Assembly: GCF_000717595.1 (NCBI RefSeq)
Contig: NZ_JNZO01000015.1
Coordinates: 62,001 to 126,000, forward strand
Length of the DNA stretch: 64,000 nt
Direction of reading: 5' to 3'
DNA from: Streptomyces flavochromogenes
Lineage (GTDB): Bacteria > Actinomycetota > Actinomycetes > Streptomycetales > Streptomycetaceae
Below are positions 43,844 through 53,392 of the stretch, one piece after another. The notes under the pieces were generated by a model. The model did no database searches, was not told where the DNA came from, and saw nothing but the letters and a program-made list of their open reading frames with translations. The position numbers were made by a program, and so were the translations under genes. Each line of letters starts with the position of its first letter. Position 1 is the stretch's first letter.

Positions 43844-45337
43844 ATGTCCACCTCGCTCCACCTGCTGGCGGATGCCCCGGCCCAACTCCTGCCGGCCCGG
43901 GAACTCATGGCCTTCACCCTGGCCTCTCACATCATCCTGGTCCCCCTCGGCGTCGCCTTCCCCTTCATCACCCTGGTCATGCACTACCGCGGGCTGCGGC
44001 GCAAGGACGCCACGGCCTTGCTCCTGGCGCGGCGCTGGTCGGCGGTGATGGCGGTGCAGTTCGCCCTCGGCATCGTCACCGGCACGGTGCTCTCGTTCGA
44101 GTTCGGGCTGCTCTGGCCCGGCCTGATGGGGCGGTGGGGTGATGTCTTCGGCATCGGATTCGGCGTCGAGGCCTGGGCCTTCTTCCTGGAGGCCGTGCTC
44201 ATCGCCATCTACCTCTACGGATGGCGGCGGCTGAAGCCGCGGACGCACTTCCTCCTCGGCCTGCCCCTGCCCTTCGCGGCACTGCTCGGAGCGTTCGGCA
44301 TCCTGGCCGCCAACTCCTGGATGAACACACCGCAGGGCTTCTCGCTCGACTCCGGCGGCAACCCGGTCGATGTGAACGTCTGGAAGGCGATCTTCACACC
44401 GATGTTCGGGCCGCAGTACTGGCACTTCGTCGTGGCGATGGTTCTCACCGCGGGCTTCGTGGTGGCAGGTGTCTACGCGACGGGCTGGCTGCGCGGCCGC
44501 CGGGACCGCTATCACCGGCTCGGCTTCGCCGTCCCGTTCACCATCGCCGCCGTCGCCACCCCGGTCCAGTTCGTCCTGGGCGACTCCATCGCCCGGTCGG
44601 TGTTCCACAAGCAGCCGGTGAAGTTCGCCGCGCTGGAGATCGTGTGGCAGACCGACACCCGGGTGCCGGAGTACCTCTTCGGGCGCCTGCACGAGGACGG
44701 TACCGTCTCGGGCGGCATCAAGATCCCCCTGCTCGACTCGGTGCTGGCCGGATTCAGTCCGGACACGAAGGTGGTGGGGCTGACCTCCGTCCCGGCGGAC
44801 CAGCGCCCCACGGCCACTCAGGCGACCATCGCCCACTGGGCCTTCGACATCATGGTCCTGATCGGATCCGTGCTGGTGCTGCTCGCCCTCTGGTACGGGT
44901 TCGTCTGGCTGCGGCACCGTCGGCTGCCCGCCTCGGCGTGGTTCTACCGCTCGGCGGCCTGTGCGGGCGTGGCCTCCGTGGTGGCCGTCGAGTGCGGCTG
45001 GATCGCCACCGAGGTGGGACGCCAGCCCTGGATCGTGTACCAGAACATGCGGGTCGCCGAGGCGGTGACCTCGACCCGCTCCACCACCCTGTGGATCATG
45101 CTCGCTGTCGTGATGGTGGTGTACGTGTTCCTCTTCGGCTCGTTCCTCGTCATCCTGCTGAAGATGCGCACGCGGTGGCGCCTGACCGACCTGCAGCAGG
45201 CCTCGGCGGATACGGGCCCCCCGGAGGAGGACCTCCCCTACGGTCCGCGCGCCCCCGTCCCCGTGGGAGACGTCCCCGCGGGAGACGGCCCGCCCGCCGG
45301 AGACGGAGCCGGACAGTCCGGAGGTGACCGACCGTGA
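43844..45337 (+). CDS. cydA: Cytochrome bd oxidase subunit I
   Basis: The 497-residue membrane protein has the CydA pattern. His29 in ASHIILVPL corresponds to the E. coli His19 haem b595/d ligand, a further His lies in YWHFVVAMVLTAGFVVAGV, Met in AFDIMVLIG, and the GRQPWIVY motif follows. It is the haem-bearing subunit of a quinol oxidase with high oxygen affinity. The Q-loop is of the short type. A Pro/Gly-rich tail of about 50 residues ends the protein. The stop overlaps the cydB start (GTGA). No cydDC assembly genes are in this window. Confidence 0.95.
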   Translation: MSTSLHLLADAPAQLLPARELMAFTLASHIILVPLGVAFPFITLVMHYRGLRRKDATALLLARRWSAVMAVQFALGIVTGTVLSFEFGLLWPGLMGRWGDVFGIGFGVEAWAFFLEAVLIAIYLYGWRRLKPRTHFLLGLPLPFAALLGAFGILAANSWMNTPQGFSLDSGGNPVDVNVWKAIFTPMFGPQYWHFVVAMVLTAGFVVAGVYATGWLRGRRDRYHRLGFAVPFTIAAVATPVQFVLGDSIARSVFHKQPVKFAALEIVWQTDTRVPEYLFGRLHEDGTVSGGIKIPLLDSVLAGFSPDTKVVGLTSVPADQRPTATQATIAHWAFDIMVLIGSVLVLLALWYGFVWLRHRRLPASAWFYRSAACAGVASVVAVECGWIATEVGRQPWIVYQNMRVAEAVTSTRSTTLWIMLAVVMVVYVFLFGSFLVILLKMRTRWRLTDLQQASADTGPPEEDLPYGPRAPVPVGDVPAGDGPPAGDGAGQSGGDRP

Positions 45338-46392
45338 CAGCCGACCTCATCGCCGTGGTCCTGCTGCTGGCCGTGACCGCGTACGCCTGCGCCGGTGGTA
45401 CGGACTACGGGGCCGGCTTCTGGGACCTGACCGCCGGCGGAACGGAACGCGGTCGGCGCCCCCGGTGGCTCATCGACCACGCCATGGCTCCCGTGTGGGA
45501 GGTCAACAACGTCTGGCTGATCTTCGTTCTCGTCATGATGTGGACCGGCTTCCCCGTCCTGTTCCAGACCGTGTTCTCCGCGATGTGGCTCCCGCTGGCC
45601 CTGGCCGTCGTCGGCATGGTCCTGCGCGGTGCCGGATTCGCGCTCCGCAAGCCCTCTCGACAGCTCGCCGGCCGTCGCCTGTACGGTGCCCTGTTCGCCG
45701 TCGCCTCGCTCGTGACGCCGTTCTTCCTCGGTGCGGCCGTCGGCGGTATCGCGTCGGAACGCGTGGCACCGGGCACCGAGGCCTCGGCCGACATCTGGAC
45801 CAGCCCCACTTCCCTGGTGTTCGGGCTCGTCGCCGTCGCGACCACGGCCTTCCTCGGCTCGGTGTTCCTGACCGGGGACGCCCGACGGTTCGACGCGCCC
45901 GATCTGGTCGACTACTTCCGGCGGCGGGCGCTGTGCAGCCTCGCCGTACTCACCGTGCTCGCGGTGGTCACCGGGTTCGTCACCCACGAGGACGCCCCCT
46001 ACGTGTGGCGCGGACTCACCCACGGCCTGGGGTTGTTCTTCGTCGTCCTCGCCGGAGCGGCCGCCCTCGTCACCGTCTTCATGCTCCTGCGGCCTCCGAG
46101 CACCTGGATGCGCGTCACGGCGATCGGGGTCGTCGCGTCCGCCGTCATCGCCTGGGGTATGGCCCAGCGCCCCTATCTGCTCCCCACCTCGCTGACCGTG
46201 GCCGACGCCGCGGGCTCGCCCGCCACACTGACGTGGCTGGCGATCGTCACCCTGGTCGCCCTGGTGCTCGTCATGCCGGCCGTGGCCCTCCTCTACTGGC
46301 TCGACGCCCGCGGTGAGCTCGAAGAGCTCACCGACGCCGAGCTGCGCGGGGGGAGCAGCACCACGGGGGACGGTCCGTCACCCGGCCTCTGA
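45334..46392 (+). CDS. cydB: Cytochrome bd oxidase subunit II
   Basis: The 352-residue protein is CydB: nine or so membrane helices, YACAGGTDYGAGFWDLTAGG near the start and DHAMAPVWEVNNVWLIFVL. It forms the heterodimer with CydA. The GTG start overlaps the cydA stop. The stop is followed closely by the antiporter gene. Confidence 0.93.
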   Translation: MTADLIAVVLLLAVTAYACAGGTDYGAGFWDLTAGGTERGRRPRWLIDHAMAPVWEVNNVWLIFVLVMMWTGFPVLFQTVFSAMWLPLALAVVGMVLRGAGFALRKPSRQLAGRRLYGALFAVASLVTPFFLGAAVGGIASERVAPGTEASADIWTSPTSLVFGLVAVATTAFLGSVFLTGDARRFDAPDLVDYFRRRALCSLAVLTVLAVVTGFVTHEDAPYVWRGLTHGLGLFFVVLAGAAALVTVFMLLRPPSTWMRVTAIGVVASAVIAWGMAQRPYLLPTSLTVADAAGSPATLTWLAIVTLVALVLVMPAVALLYWLDARGELEELTDAELRGGSSTTGDGPSPGL

Positions 46393-46453
46393 TCGCCCGT
46401 TCGCACGGCGTTCTGGCCGCCCCCGCACTCGCATTCCGAGGAAGGAAGCCGCT

Positions 46454-48238
46454 GTGACCGACGACGAGATCCTTCTCGGACTCGCCTTGACGGTGGTGCT
46501 CGCCACCGGATCGCAGATCCTGGCGAGCAAGCTGCGCGTCCCCGCCCTGATCATCCTGCTTCCCGTCGGGTTCACCGCCGGCGCGATCACGGACGTCATC
46601 GACCCGGAGAAACTGCTCGGACCGGACTTCTCCGCCATGGTGTCGCTGGCCGTCGCGGTGATCCTGTACGACGCCGGTCTCGGACTCGACCTGCGCAAAC
46701 TGGCCCACCACACCCGGGGCATCGTGGGCAGGCTTCTCGTGTACGGCGTGCTGCTCACCTTCCTCGTCACCGGGGCGGTGGCACCGGCGATGTTCGACAT
46801 GCCGCTGCGCGTGGCCGCGATGCTCGGCATGATCCTCGTCGTCTCGGGGCCCACGGTGGTGGGGCCGATCCTCGACTTCGTGCGGCCCAGCGACAAGGTG
46901 CGGCGCATCCTGATCTGGGAGGGGACGCTGACCGACCCGATCGGCGCCATCCTCGGCGCGCTCACCTTCCACGCGGTCGCCTCGTCGCACCACATCGACA
47001 TCGGCCGGGGCTACCAGTTGGGCCAGTTCATGCTCAGCCTCGCCTTCGGGCTGGCGGGCGGGATCGTGGCAACCGCGCTGCTGTGGTTCACCCTGCGCAC
47101 CCTGCGGCTCGGCGAGACCCTGGGAACGCTGGCGCAGCTCGCCATCGTGATCGGCGTGTCGGCGGGCTGTGACATCGTGCGGGACGACACGGGGCTCATC
47201 GCCGCGATCGTGGCGGGCCTCGCCGTCTCCAACATCCGCGGCTTCGACATGCCCGCGCGCCGCCCTTTCCTGGAGACCCTGGTCCAGCTGATCATCGGCC
47301 TGCTGTTCGTCTCCATCTCCGCCACCGTCACCCCGTCGTCCCTCGTGCCGGTTCTCCTTCCCGCGCTCGGCCTGGTCGCGATCCTCGTCCTGGTGGTCCG
47401 CCCGATCGTGGCCTTCGGCGCCGCGGCACGCACCGACCTCACCCGCGGCGAGCGCGCCTTCGTCGGATGGATGGACCCACGCGGCATCGTCGCGGCGGCG
47501 ACGGCCTCGGCCTTCTCCGCCGGCCTGGTGCAACGGGGAGTGCCCGGGGCGGCGAAGATCCTCCCCGTCACCTTCCTGGTGATCGTGGGGACCGTTCTGC
47601 TCTACTCGCTGACGGCTGCGCCGATGGCCAGACGGCTCGGGGTCGTCAAGGAGGAGGGCACCCGCGTCCTTCTCGTGGGCGGTGAGCCGTGGGTGGTCGA
47701 CCTGGGCAGGGCCCTGAGATCCGCCGGCCTCGACGTGCTGATGTGGGCGGGACTCGACGAGGAACGGGAACTGATCAAGCAGGCGGGCCTCGACCTGGCC
47801 AAGGGCGATCTGCTGGCCACGGCCATCAACCCCGGTGCTCGTCTGGAGGGCGTGACGGCCGTCTTCCTGGCCACCGACGACGACGACTTCAACGCGCTCG
47901 CCTCGATCGTGATGCAGGACAACGTCGAGGGCCCCGTCTACCGGGTGGGGCCGCCGCACGACAGTCACGGCGTGGTCGCCCCGTACACCGGCGGCGACAT
48001 CCTCTTCGGGCGCTCCCTGGTCCGCCACGTCCTCGCGGAACGCTACGGGCAGGGCGCCCGGTTCATGGTGCAGCGGGCGGGCGACCCGACTCCGCCGGAG
48101 CACGACACGCTGTTCGTCGTACGGGCCGACCGCCGGCTCGACCCCGTCACCGAGCGAGGGGAGACCGTGCCGCAGGAGGGTGACACCGTCGTCCTCCTCG
48201 GGCCCGCGCCCACCACGACGACCGCTCCCCCGCTGTGA
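46454..48238 (+). CDS. CPA1/NhaP-type cation:proton antiporter with TrkA-N-like domain
   Basis: The 594-residue protein has about twelve membrane helices (residues 5-395) with the antiporter core (VVSGPTVVGPILDFVRPSD and WEGTLTDPIGAILGAL) and WMDPRGIVAAATASAF. A cytoplasmic RCK/TrkA-N-like nucleotide-binding domain follows (RVLLVGGEPWVVDLGRALR, VFLATDDDDFNALA), then a TrkA-C-like end. The CPA1 type with Asp in the DP motif is expected to exchange Na+ or K+ for H+. It follows cydB by 61 bp with a good GAAGGAAG site and may be co-transcribed, which would link ion balance to terminal oxidase activity. The GTG at 46454 gives the family start. Confidence 0.9.
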   Translation: MTDDEILLGLALTVVLATGSQILASKLRVPALIILLPVGFTAGAITDVIDPEKLLGPDFSAMVSLAVAVILYDAGLGLDLRKLAHHTRGIVGRLLVYGVLLTFLVTGAVAPAMFDMPLRVAAMLGMILVVSGPTVVGPILDFVRPSDKVRRILIWEGTLTDPIGAILGALTFHAVASSHHIDIGRGYQLGQFMLSLAFGLAGGIVATALLWFTLRTLRLGETLGTLAQLAIVIGVSAGCDIVRDDTGLIAAIVAGLAVSNIRGFDMPARRPFLETLVQLIIGLLFVSISATVTPSSLVPVLLPALGLVAILVLVVRPIVAFGAAARTDLTRGERAFVGWMDPRGIVAAATASAFSAGLVQRGVPGAAKILPVTFLVIVGTVLLYSLTAAPMARRLGVVKEEGTRVLLVGGEPWVVDLGRALRSAGLDVLMWAGLDEERELIKQAGLDLAKGDLLATAINPGARLEGVTAVFLATDDDDFNALASIVMQDNVEGPVYRVGPPHDSHGVVAPYTGGDILFGRSLVRHVLAERYGQGARFMVQRAGDPTPPEHDTLFVVRADRRLDPVTERGETVPQEGDTVVLLGPAPTTTTAPPL

Positions 48239-48272
48239 GAACCCGCTCGGCGTGTCCGCGGCCCTGGGCCCT

Positions 48273-48319
48273 GTCGTCACACTCCCGCCTGCCGCGAGCG
48301 ACGACGGGAGTGTGACGAC
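48273..48319. terminator. Strong hairpin between the antiporter and GH15 genes
   Basis: A perfect 15-bp stem (GTCGTCACACTCCCG and its complement) flanks a 17-base loop in the short gap between convergent genes ending at 48238 and 48325. It should terminate both. Confidence 0.85.
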
Positions 48320-48324
48320 GGGAC

Positions 48325-50175
48325 CTAGACACCGTCCGGCCGGTTCTCCTGGAGCATCGCGTCCAGGGTGATCGCCGCGTCGATCAGCGCCAGGTGCGTG
48401 AAGGCCTGGGGGAAGTTGCCCAACTGCCTTCCTGTCAGGTCGATCTCCTCGGAGTACAGTCCCAGGTGGTTGGCGTACGTGAGCATCTTCTCCAGCACCA
48501 GCCTGGCCATGTCGGTGCGTCCGGCGCGGGCCAGGGCGTCGACGTACATGAACGTGCACAGGGAGAAGGTTCCCTCGGAGCCGCGCAGCCCGTCGGGCGA
48601 CGCCTCGGGGTTGTAGCGGTAGACGAGGCTGTCGCTGACCAGCTCACGCTCCATCGCGTCCAGAGTGGACTTCCACATCGGGTCGTCGGGGGTGATGAAG
48701 CCGACCGTCGGCATGCGCAGCAGCGACGAGTCGAGCACGTCGTCCCCGTAGTGCTGCACGAAGGCCTGCTTCCCCGGGTCCCAGCCACGGTCGTACACCT
48801 GCGCGTATATCTCGTCCCGCGCGTCGACCCAACGTCCGCCGGCCGCGGGACGGCCGTCGTCGTAGGCGATCCGCAGGGCGCGATCGAAGGCCACCCAGGA
48901 CATCACCCGACCGTAGGTGAAGTCCTTCCGGCCCCCTCGCGTCTCCCAGAGCCCTTCGCCGGGCTGGTCCCAGTGGTCGACCAGCCAGTCGAGCAGGGTG
49001 TGCAGAGCCTTCCAGCCACCGTGGTCGAGATGCATGCCGTGCTCGTGCGCGAAGAAGATGCTGTCGAGGGCCTCGCCGTAGATGTCCAGCTGAAGCTGGG
49101 TCGCCGCTCCGTTGCCGATGCGGACCGGGGCGGAGCCGCGGTACCCCTCCCAGTGGCCGAGGGTCTCCTCGACCAGGTCGGCGGAGCCGTCGACCCGGTA
49201 CATGATGTTCAGCGGCCCGGAACCGTTCTCCCGGCCGGCCTCCTGCTTCACCCGCGCGTGCAGCCAGTTGATGAACGAGGACGCCTCTTCCTTGAATCCC
49301 AGGCCCAGCAGGGCGTACACCGAGAACGAGGCGTCACGGATCCAGGTGAACCGGTAGTCCCAGTTGCGTTCCCCGCCCAGTTGTTCGGGGAGCCCCGCGG
49401 TGGGGGCGGCGACCAGGGCGCCGCTCGGCGCGTAGGTCATGAGCTTCAGCGTGATGGCCGAACGCTCCACCGCCTCCCGCCAACGGCCGGAGTAGGTGGA
49501 CTGCGCCAGCCAGGAGCGCCAGAAGCGGACCGTCTCGTCGAAGAGGCTCTCGAACTCCTCCAGGCGGATCTCACGCGGCGGCCCACCGGGGGCGGATTCC
49601 ATGACCAGGCCGCGCTGCTGGCCCGCCCGGAGGGTGAGGGAGAAGCGCAGGTCGTCGCTGGCGCCCGGGAGGACGCTCAGCAGCCGCTCGTCCTGCGGCT
49701 CACGGACGGCGTGGACGGCCAGAGCCAGGCCCTCCGAGACGAACAGGGCACCCTCCTCCGAGATGTGCAGTTCGTGCGGCTTGCGACCGTAGTCGAAGCG
49801 TGGAGCGATCTCCCCTTCGAACGTCATGCTGCCGCGCACGCAGCGGAGCATGCGAACGATGCGGTGCCGGTCCGTCGCGGTGCTTCCGGTCACCGGCATG
49901 AAGTCGACGACCTCCCCCGCCCCGCCCTCCGTCATGAAGCGCGTCACAAGGACAGCCGTGTCGGGGTGGTAGAGCTGTTTGGTCGTGTACGTGTCCGCCA
50001 CCGGCCGCACGGTGAAGTGGCCACCCTTACGCCGGTCGAGCAGAGAGCCGAAGACACTGGGCGAATCGAACCGGGGGCAACAGAACCAGTCGATCGTCGC
50101 ATCGGTCGTCACGAGCGCCGCGGTCTGCAGATCACCGATCAGACCGTGGTTCTCGATCAGGGGGTATTCCTCCAT
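48325..50175 (-). CDS. Glycoside hydrolase family 15 protein
   Basis: The 616-residue cytoplasmic protein has an N-terminal beta domain (PLIENHGLIGDLQTAALVTT, TIDWFCCPRFDSPSVFG) and an (alpha/alpha)6 barrel with NWDYRFTWIRDASFSVYALL and GLWETRGGRKDFTYGRVMSW. These are hallmarks of GH15 enzymes of the trehalase/glucoamylase group. It has no signal peptide, so it acts on an internal glucan or trehalose. It is of the length of mycobacterial-type trehalases. It is not visibly in an operon; a 257-bp gap separates it from the divergent DUF2254 gene. Confidence 0.9.
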   Translation of the reverse strand: MEEYPLIENHGLIGDLQTAALVTTDATIDWFCCPRFDSPSVFGSLLDRRKGGHFTVRPVADTYTTKQLYHPDTAVLVTRFMTEGGAGEVVDFMPVTGSTATDRHRIVRMLRCVRGSMTFEGEIAPRFDYGRKPHELHISEEGALFVSEGLALAVHAVREPQDERLLSVLPGASDDLRFSLTLRAGQQRGLVMESAPGGPPREIRLEEFESLFDETVRFWRSWLAQSTYSGRWREAVERSAITLKLMTYAPSGALVAAPTAGLPEQLGGERNWDYRFTWIRDASFSVYALLGLGFKEEASSFINWLHARVKQEAGRENGSGPLNIMYRVDGSADLVEETLGHWEGYRGSAPVRIGNGAATQLQLDIYGEALDSIFFAHEHGMHLDHGGWKALHTLLDWLVDHWDQPGEGLWETRGGRKDFTYGRVMSWVAFDRALRIAYDDGRPAAGGRWVDARDEIYAQVYDRGWDPGKQAFVQHYGDDVLDSSLLRMPTVGFITPDDPMWKSTLDAMERELVSDSLVYRYNPEASPDGLRGSEGTFSLCTFMYVDALARAGRTDMARLVLEKMLTYANHLGLYSEEIDLTGRQLGNFPQAFTHLALIDAAITLDAMLQENRPDGV

Positions 50176-50432
50176 CGCGGGCCCCTTTCAGCCGCGGTCG
50201 ACCCCATGCCGACGCCTGCGCGCCGGGGGGTGAGGCGGACCGGACGGCACCCGATCAGCTTAAGTCGACGGTGTCGCCCCGTCCTGGCGAGAGCGTGACG
50301 CGGGGTGACGACCCCGCCGCTGCGCGCGGGTCCGGGTATCGCCCTACCGTGAGGTGAAGCAAGTCCCTTCGGGGGAAGCCGCCGTCACGTGGCGCCTCAC
50401 GAGTACGTACTCCTCCCGACAAGGAGCGTGGC

Positions 50433-51743
50433 ATGGGTGTCGTGACGTCCTGGGCGGACAGGTTCAGGTTGCGGCAGTACGTCAAGGCCAGCCTGTGGAT
50501 CGTGCCGATGATCGGTCTCGTCCTCGGCGCTCTTCTGGCCGAGGCCGCCCTCGCCGTCGACAGCGCGGACTGGCCCAGCGGCTGGCACTACTCCGCCACG
50601 ACCGCGAGCGGCGTGCTCACCGCCATCGTGGGCGCGATGGTGGCGCTGCTCGGGTTCGTCGTCACGATCGGCGTACTGGTCGTGCAGCAGGCCACGGGGA
50701 CCCTCTCCCCCCGGTACATGCGCCTGTGGTACCGGGACCGGCTCCAGAAGGCGGTTCTGGCGACCTTCACCGGGACGTTCGCGTTCTCCTTCTCCCTGCT
50801 GCGCAGCGTCGAATCCGCATCGGTCCCCGACCTCGGGGTCACCCTGGCCGGCGCGGCGGTGGCCGTCAGCCTGGTACTCCTGCTCATCTACCTCAACCGG
50901 TTCACCCACAGCCTCCGACCGGTGGCCATCGCAGACCTGGTCGCGCGCATGGGAAAGAACGTCTTCACCGGCGGCGCCGCGGCGATCCGGGGCGCCGCGC
51001 CCCACGGAGACGGAGCCGTACCCTCCGACGGTTCGGTGCTGCAGATCCGTACGGAGCGCGGCGGGGCCATTCAGGCCTTCGACGTGCCCGGTCTGATCGC
51101 GGAGGCGGCCCGTCACGAGTGCGTCTTCGTCGTGACCCGGCTGATCGGTGACTTCGTACCTCCCGGCACCGTGCTGGTGGAGGTCCGTGGGGGCACGTCC
51201 AGGCCCGACCCGGAGCGGGTGAACAGTCTCGTCGCCCTCGGGGCCGAGCGCACGATCGAACAGGATCCCGCCTTCGCGCTGCGCATCCTCGTCGACATCG
51301 CGATCAGGGCCCTCTCCCCCGCGGTGAACGACCCCACGACCGCGGTGCAGGTCATCAACTACATCGAGTGGTTCCTGCACACGGTCGGAAGAACACGGCT
51401 CCCCGGACGTTACGTCCTGGCCGACCGCGACGGGGACGCCCGGCTCGTGCTCCCGGGCCGGGACTGGGACAACTACCTCGAGCTCGCCGTCTGCGAGATC
51501 CGTGAGTACGGAGGCTCGTCCGTGCAGATCTGCCGGAGGCTGCGGGCCATGCTCGACGGTCTGCTCGACGCTCTGCCGTCCTCGCAGCACCCCGCCGTGC
51601 GCGCGCAGTCTCTGCTCCTGCAGGAGGCGGTCGAGCGCGAGTTCACCGACCCGGCCCGCCGGGCCGTCGCGGAGCAGGCCGACCACCAGGGCATCGGCGG
51701 GCGGCAGGACGGTCCTGGAGGGGCCAAGTTCAGGGACGCGTGA
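50433..51743 (+). CDS. DUF2254-family membrane protein
   Basis: The 436-residue product has four membrane helices in the first 160 residues (WIVPMIGLVLGALLAEAAL; VLTAIVGAMVALLGFVVTIG; and others) and the signature VVQQATGTLSPRYMRLWYRD. A cytoplasmic C-terminal domain contains SPAVNDPTTAVQVINYIEWF. This is the DUF2254 family, of unknown function. The ATG at 50433 follows a GACAAGGAG site. Confidence 0.85.
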   Translation: MGVVTSWADRFRLRQYVKASLWIVPMIGLVLGALLAEAALAVDSADWPSGWHYSATTASGVLTAIVGAMVALLGFVVTIGVLVVQQATGTLSPRYMRLWYRDRLQKAVLATFTGTFAFSFSLLRSVESASVPDLGVTLAGAAVAVSLVLLLIYLNRFTHSLRPVAIADLVARMGKNVFTGGAAAIRGAAPHGDGAVPSDGSVLQIRTERGGAIQAFDVPGLIAEAARHECVFVVTRLIGDFVPPGTVLVEVRGGTSRPDPERVNSLVALGAERTIEQDPAFALRILVDIAIRALSPAVNDPTTAVQVINYIEWFLHTVGRTRLPGRYVLADRDGDARLVLPGRDWDNYLELAVCEIREYGGSSVQICRRLRAMLDGLLDALPSSQHPAVRAQSLLLQEAVEREFTDPARRAVAEQADHQGIGGRQDGPGGAKFRDA

Positions 51744-51913
51744 CCATCCGCTGCGGGCGGGAACGACCGCCGGGCAACCGCGATGCTCGCGGGAGGCGCC
51801 TGGTCCCGACACCCCCGGCGAGCCGGGAGAGGCCCTTTCTCACGGTGTCGACCGTCCGCCGCGCGGACCCGGCGGACCTGTGCGACGTCATCCTCGCCAG
51901 GTCGAACCGGCCG

Positions 51914-53254
51914 TCAGTGCCGCGGGAACGCCACTGCCGTCGGAGCCGGCCCCAGCGTCGTCGTGCCAGGGGGTGACCTGTGCCCAAGACCCGTGCGGTA
52001 CGCGTCCAGAGCGGCCTCGGTACGGCCGCCGCGGCGCAGAAGGTCCCCCAGCAGACGGCACAGATCGGCGAGGTCGCCGCTCGCTCCGCTGCGCTCCAGC
52101 AGCCCCAGCGCCATGACGTAGTGCTCCTCGGCGGTCTCGCTGTCCCCCCTCTCCTCGGCGATCAGCCCGAGCAGCCTGTGCGCCCCTCCCGCGTGCACCG
52201 CGCCGTGCCGGTCACCCGGCTCGAGAAATGCGGAGAGCAACTCCGACGCCTCGCCGTGCCGCCCGAGCCGCCGCAGGACATCGGCGAGCTCCACCTCCAC
52301 GTGCGCGGTGAACAGCGCAGCGCGCTTGACGTTCAGCATGTCCCGGGCTGCGCGCAACTCCTGTTCGGCCGACTCCAGTTCTCCGTTCTGCGCCTGGACG
52401 TAGCCGCGCATCCAATGGCAGTGCGCTAGATCGGTCCGCAGGCTCAGCTGCTGGTAGATCGCCTGCGCCCTGGCCAGTGAGGCGTCCGCGTCGGCCGTGC
52501 GCCCCTCGGCGAGGAAGGTGCGGGCCACCTGCCGGTGCATGCCCGCCACCAGCGCCGGGTCGTCGACCTGCGGAGCCAGCGCCAGGGCGAGCTCGGCGGC
52601 GTGCGCGGCACGGGCGTGGGCCCCCATGTCCATGTACGGGCCGATCACGGCGGCGTACAGGATGACCAGCGCCTCGGGGTCGGCGAGGCCGCTCGCGCCG
52701 AGCTCGTCGATGGCGGACTCGAGGAGGTAGCAGGCGTACCGCAGCTCGCCGGCCAGGAGGTGTGCGACGGCGCGCCCCCGGATCGCGCGTGCGCGGCGGG
52801 GCAGCGGCTCCTCGGCGAGCAGCCGCTCGGCTTCCTGGAAGTACCTTCCCGCGTCGACCAGTTCACCGGTTTCCAGGGCACAGTCGCCGAGTCCGAGCAG
52901 CGCCTCGGCCCGCTCGGGGACGAGGCCGAGGTGCTCCGCGTCGGCGAGCAGGCGACGGTAGCCGACGGCGGCCTCCTCCGCCGTCCCGGTGGCCAGCTGC
53001 CGGCGCGCGTCGACGAGAGCGAGCCGCAGTTCCGTGGCGAGGTGTGCGGGCCTGCCGGTGGCCAGCTCCTCGTACGACGTACCGAGCCGCTCCGCGAGGA
53101 AGCGCAGCGCGGTCTCGGAGGGCCTGACCCTGCCCGACTCCAGCGTCGACACATAGGCGGGGGTGTACGAAGGCTCAGCCAACTGTCGTTGTGTCAGCCC
53201 GCGTTGAGCGCGCAGCCGCTGCACTCGATGGCCGATCGTGGCCGGATCGTCCAT
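51914..53254 (-). CDS. XRE-family regulator with TPR repeats
   Basis: The 446-residue protein has an XRE helix-turn-helix (about 6-60: RVQRLRAQRGLTQRQLAEP, YVSTLESGRVRPSETALRFLA) and then tetratricopeptide-like helices to the end, for example EAEQELRAARDMLNV and SETAEEHYVMALGLLERSG. This resembles Streptomyces regulators controlled by an imported peptide or partner (compare Rgg/PlcR/BldD-like logic). I start at ATG 53254, preceded by AGGGGG. It is divergent from the M64 peptidase gene. The shared 138-bp region has a GTTAAG/CTTAAC dyad that it may bind. Confidence 0.85.
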   Translation of the reverse strand: MDDPATIGHRVQRLRAQRGLTQRQLAEPSYTPAYVSTLESGRVRPSETALRFLAERLGTSYEELATGRPAHLATELRLALVDARRQLATGTAEEAAVGYRRLLADAEHLGLVPERAEALLGLGDCALETGELVDAGRYFQEAERLLAEEPLPRRARAIRGRAVAHLLAGELRYACYLLESAIDELGASGLADPEALVILYAAVIGPYMDMGAHARAAHAAELALALAPQVDDPALVAGMHRQVARTFLAEGRTADADASLARAQAIYQQLSLRTDLAHCHWMRGYVQAQNGELESAEQELRAARDMLNVKRAALFTAHVEVELADVLRRLGRHGEASELLSAFLEPGDRHGAVHAGGAHRLLGLIAEERGDSETAEEHYVMALGLLERSGASGDLADLCRLLGDLLRRGGRTEAALDAYRTGLGHRSPPGTTTLGPAPTAVAFPRH

Positions 53255-53329
53255 GGGGACCCCCTGGTTCGTGAACTGCCCAGTATCCAGAAGCAGTAGG
53301 CATTGCGCACGCCCCCGCCTTCCCCCTAG

Positions 53330-53369
53330 GTTAAGCGACTCGTTCAGCACATTTACTGATGCACTTAAC
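53330..53369. promoter_or_regulatory. AT-rich dyad in the XRE/M64 divergent promoter region
   Basis: GTTAAG (53330-53335) and CTTAAC (53364-53369) face each other across 28 bases in a stretch far more AT-rich than its surroundings. This is a candidate operator for the XRE-TPR regulator, with at least one promoter for the peptidase. Confidence 0.4.
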
Positions 53370-53392
53370 TCGCCTGGCAAGGGGCTGATTTC

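Noticed and set aside
46328..48559. Minus-strand open frame of about 743 codons opposite the antiporter
   Set aside because: No domain, His/Gln/Arg-rich shadow; antiporter helices on the other strand are unambiguous.
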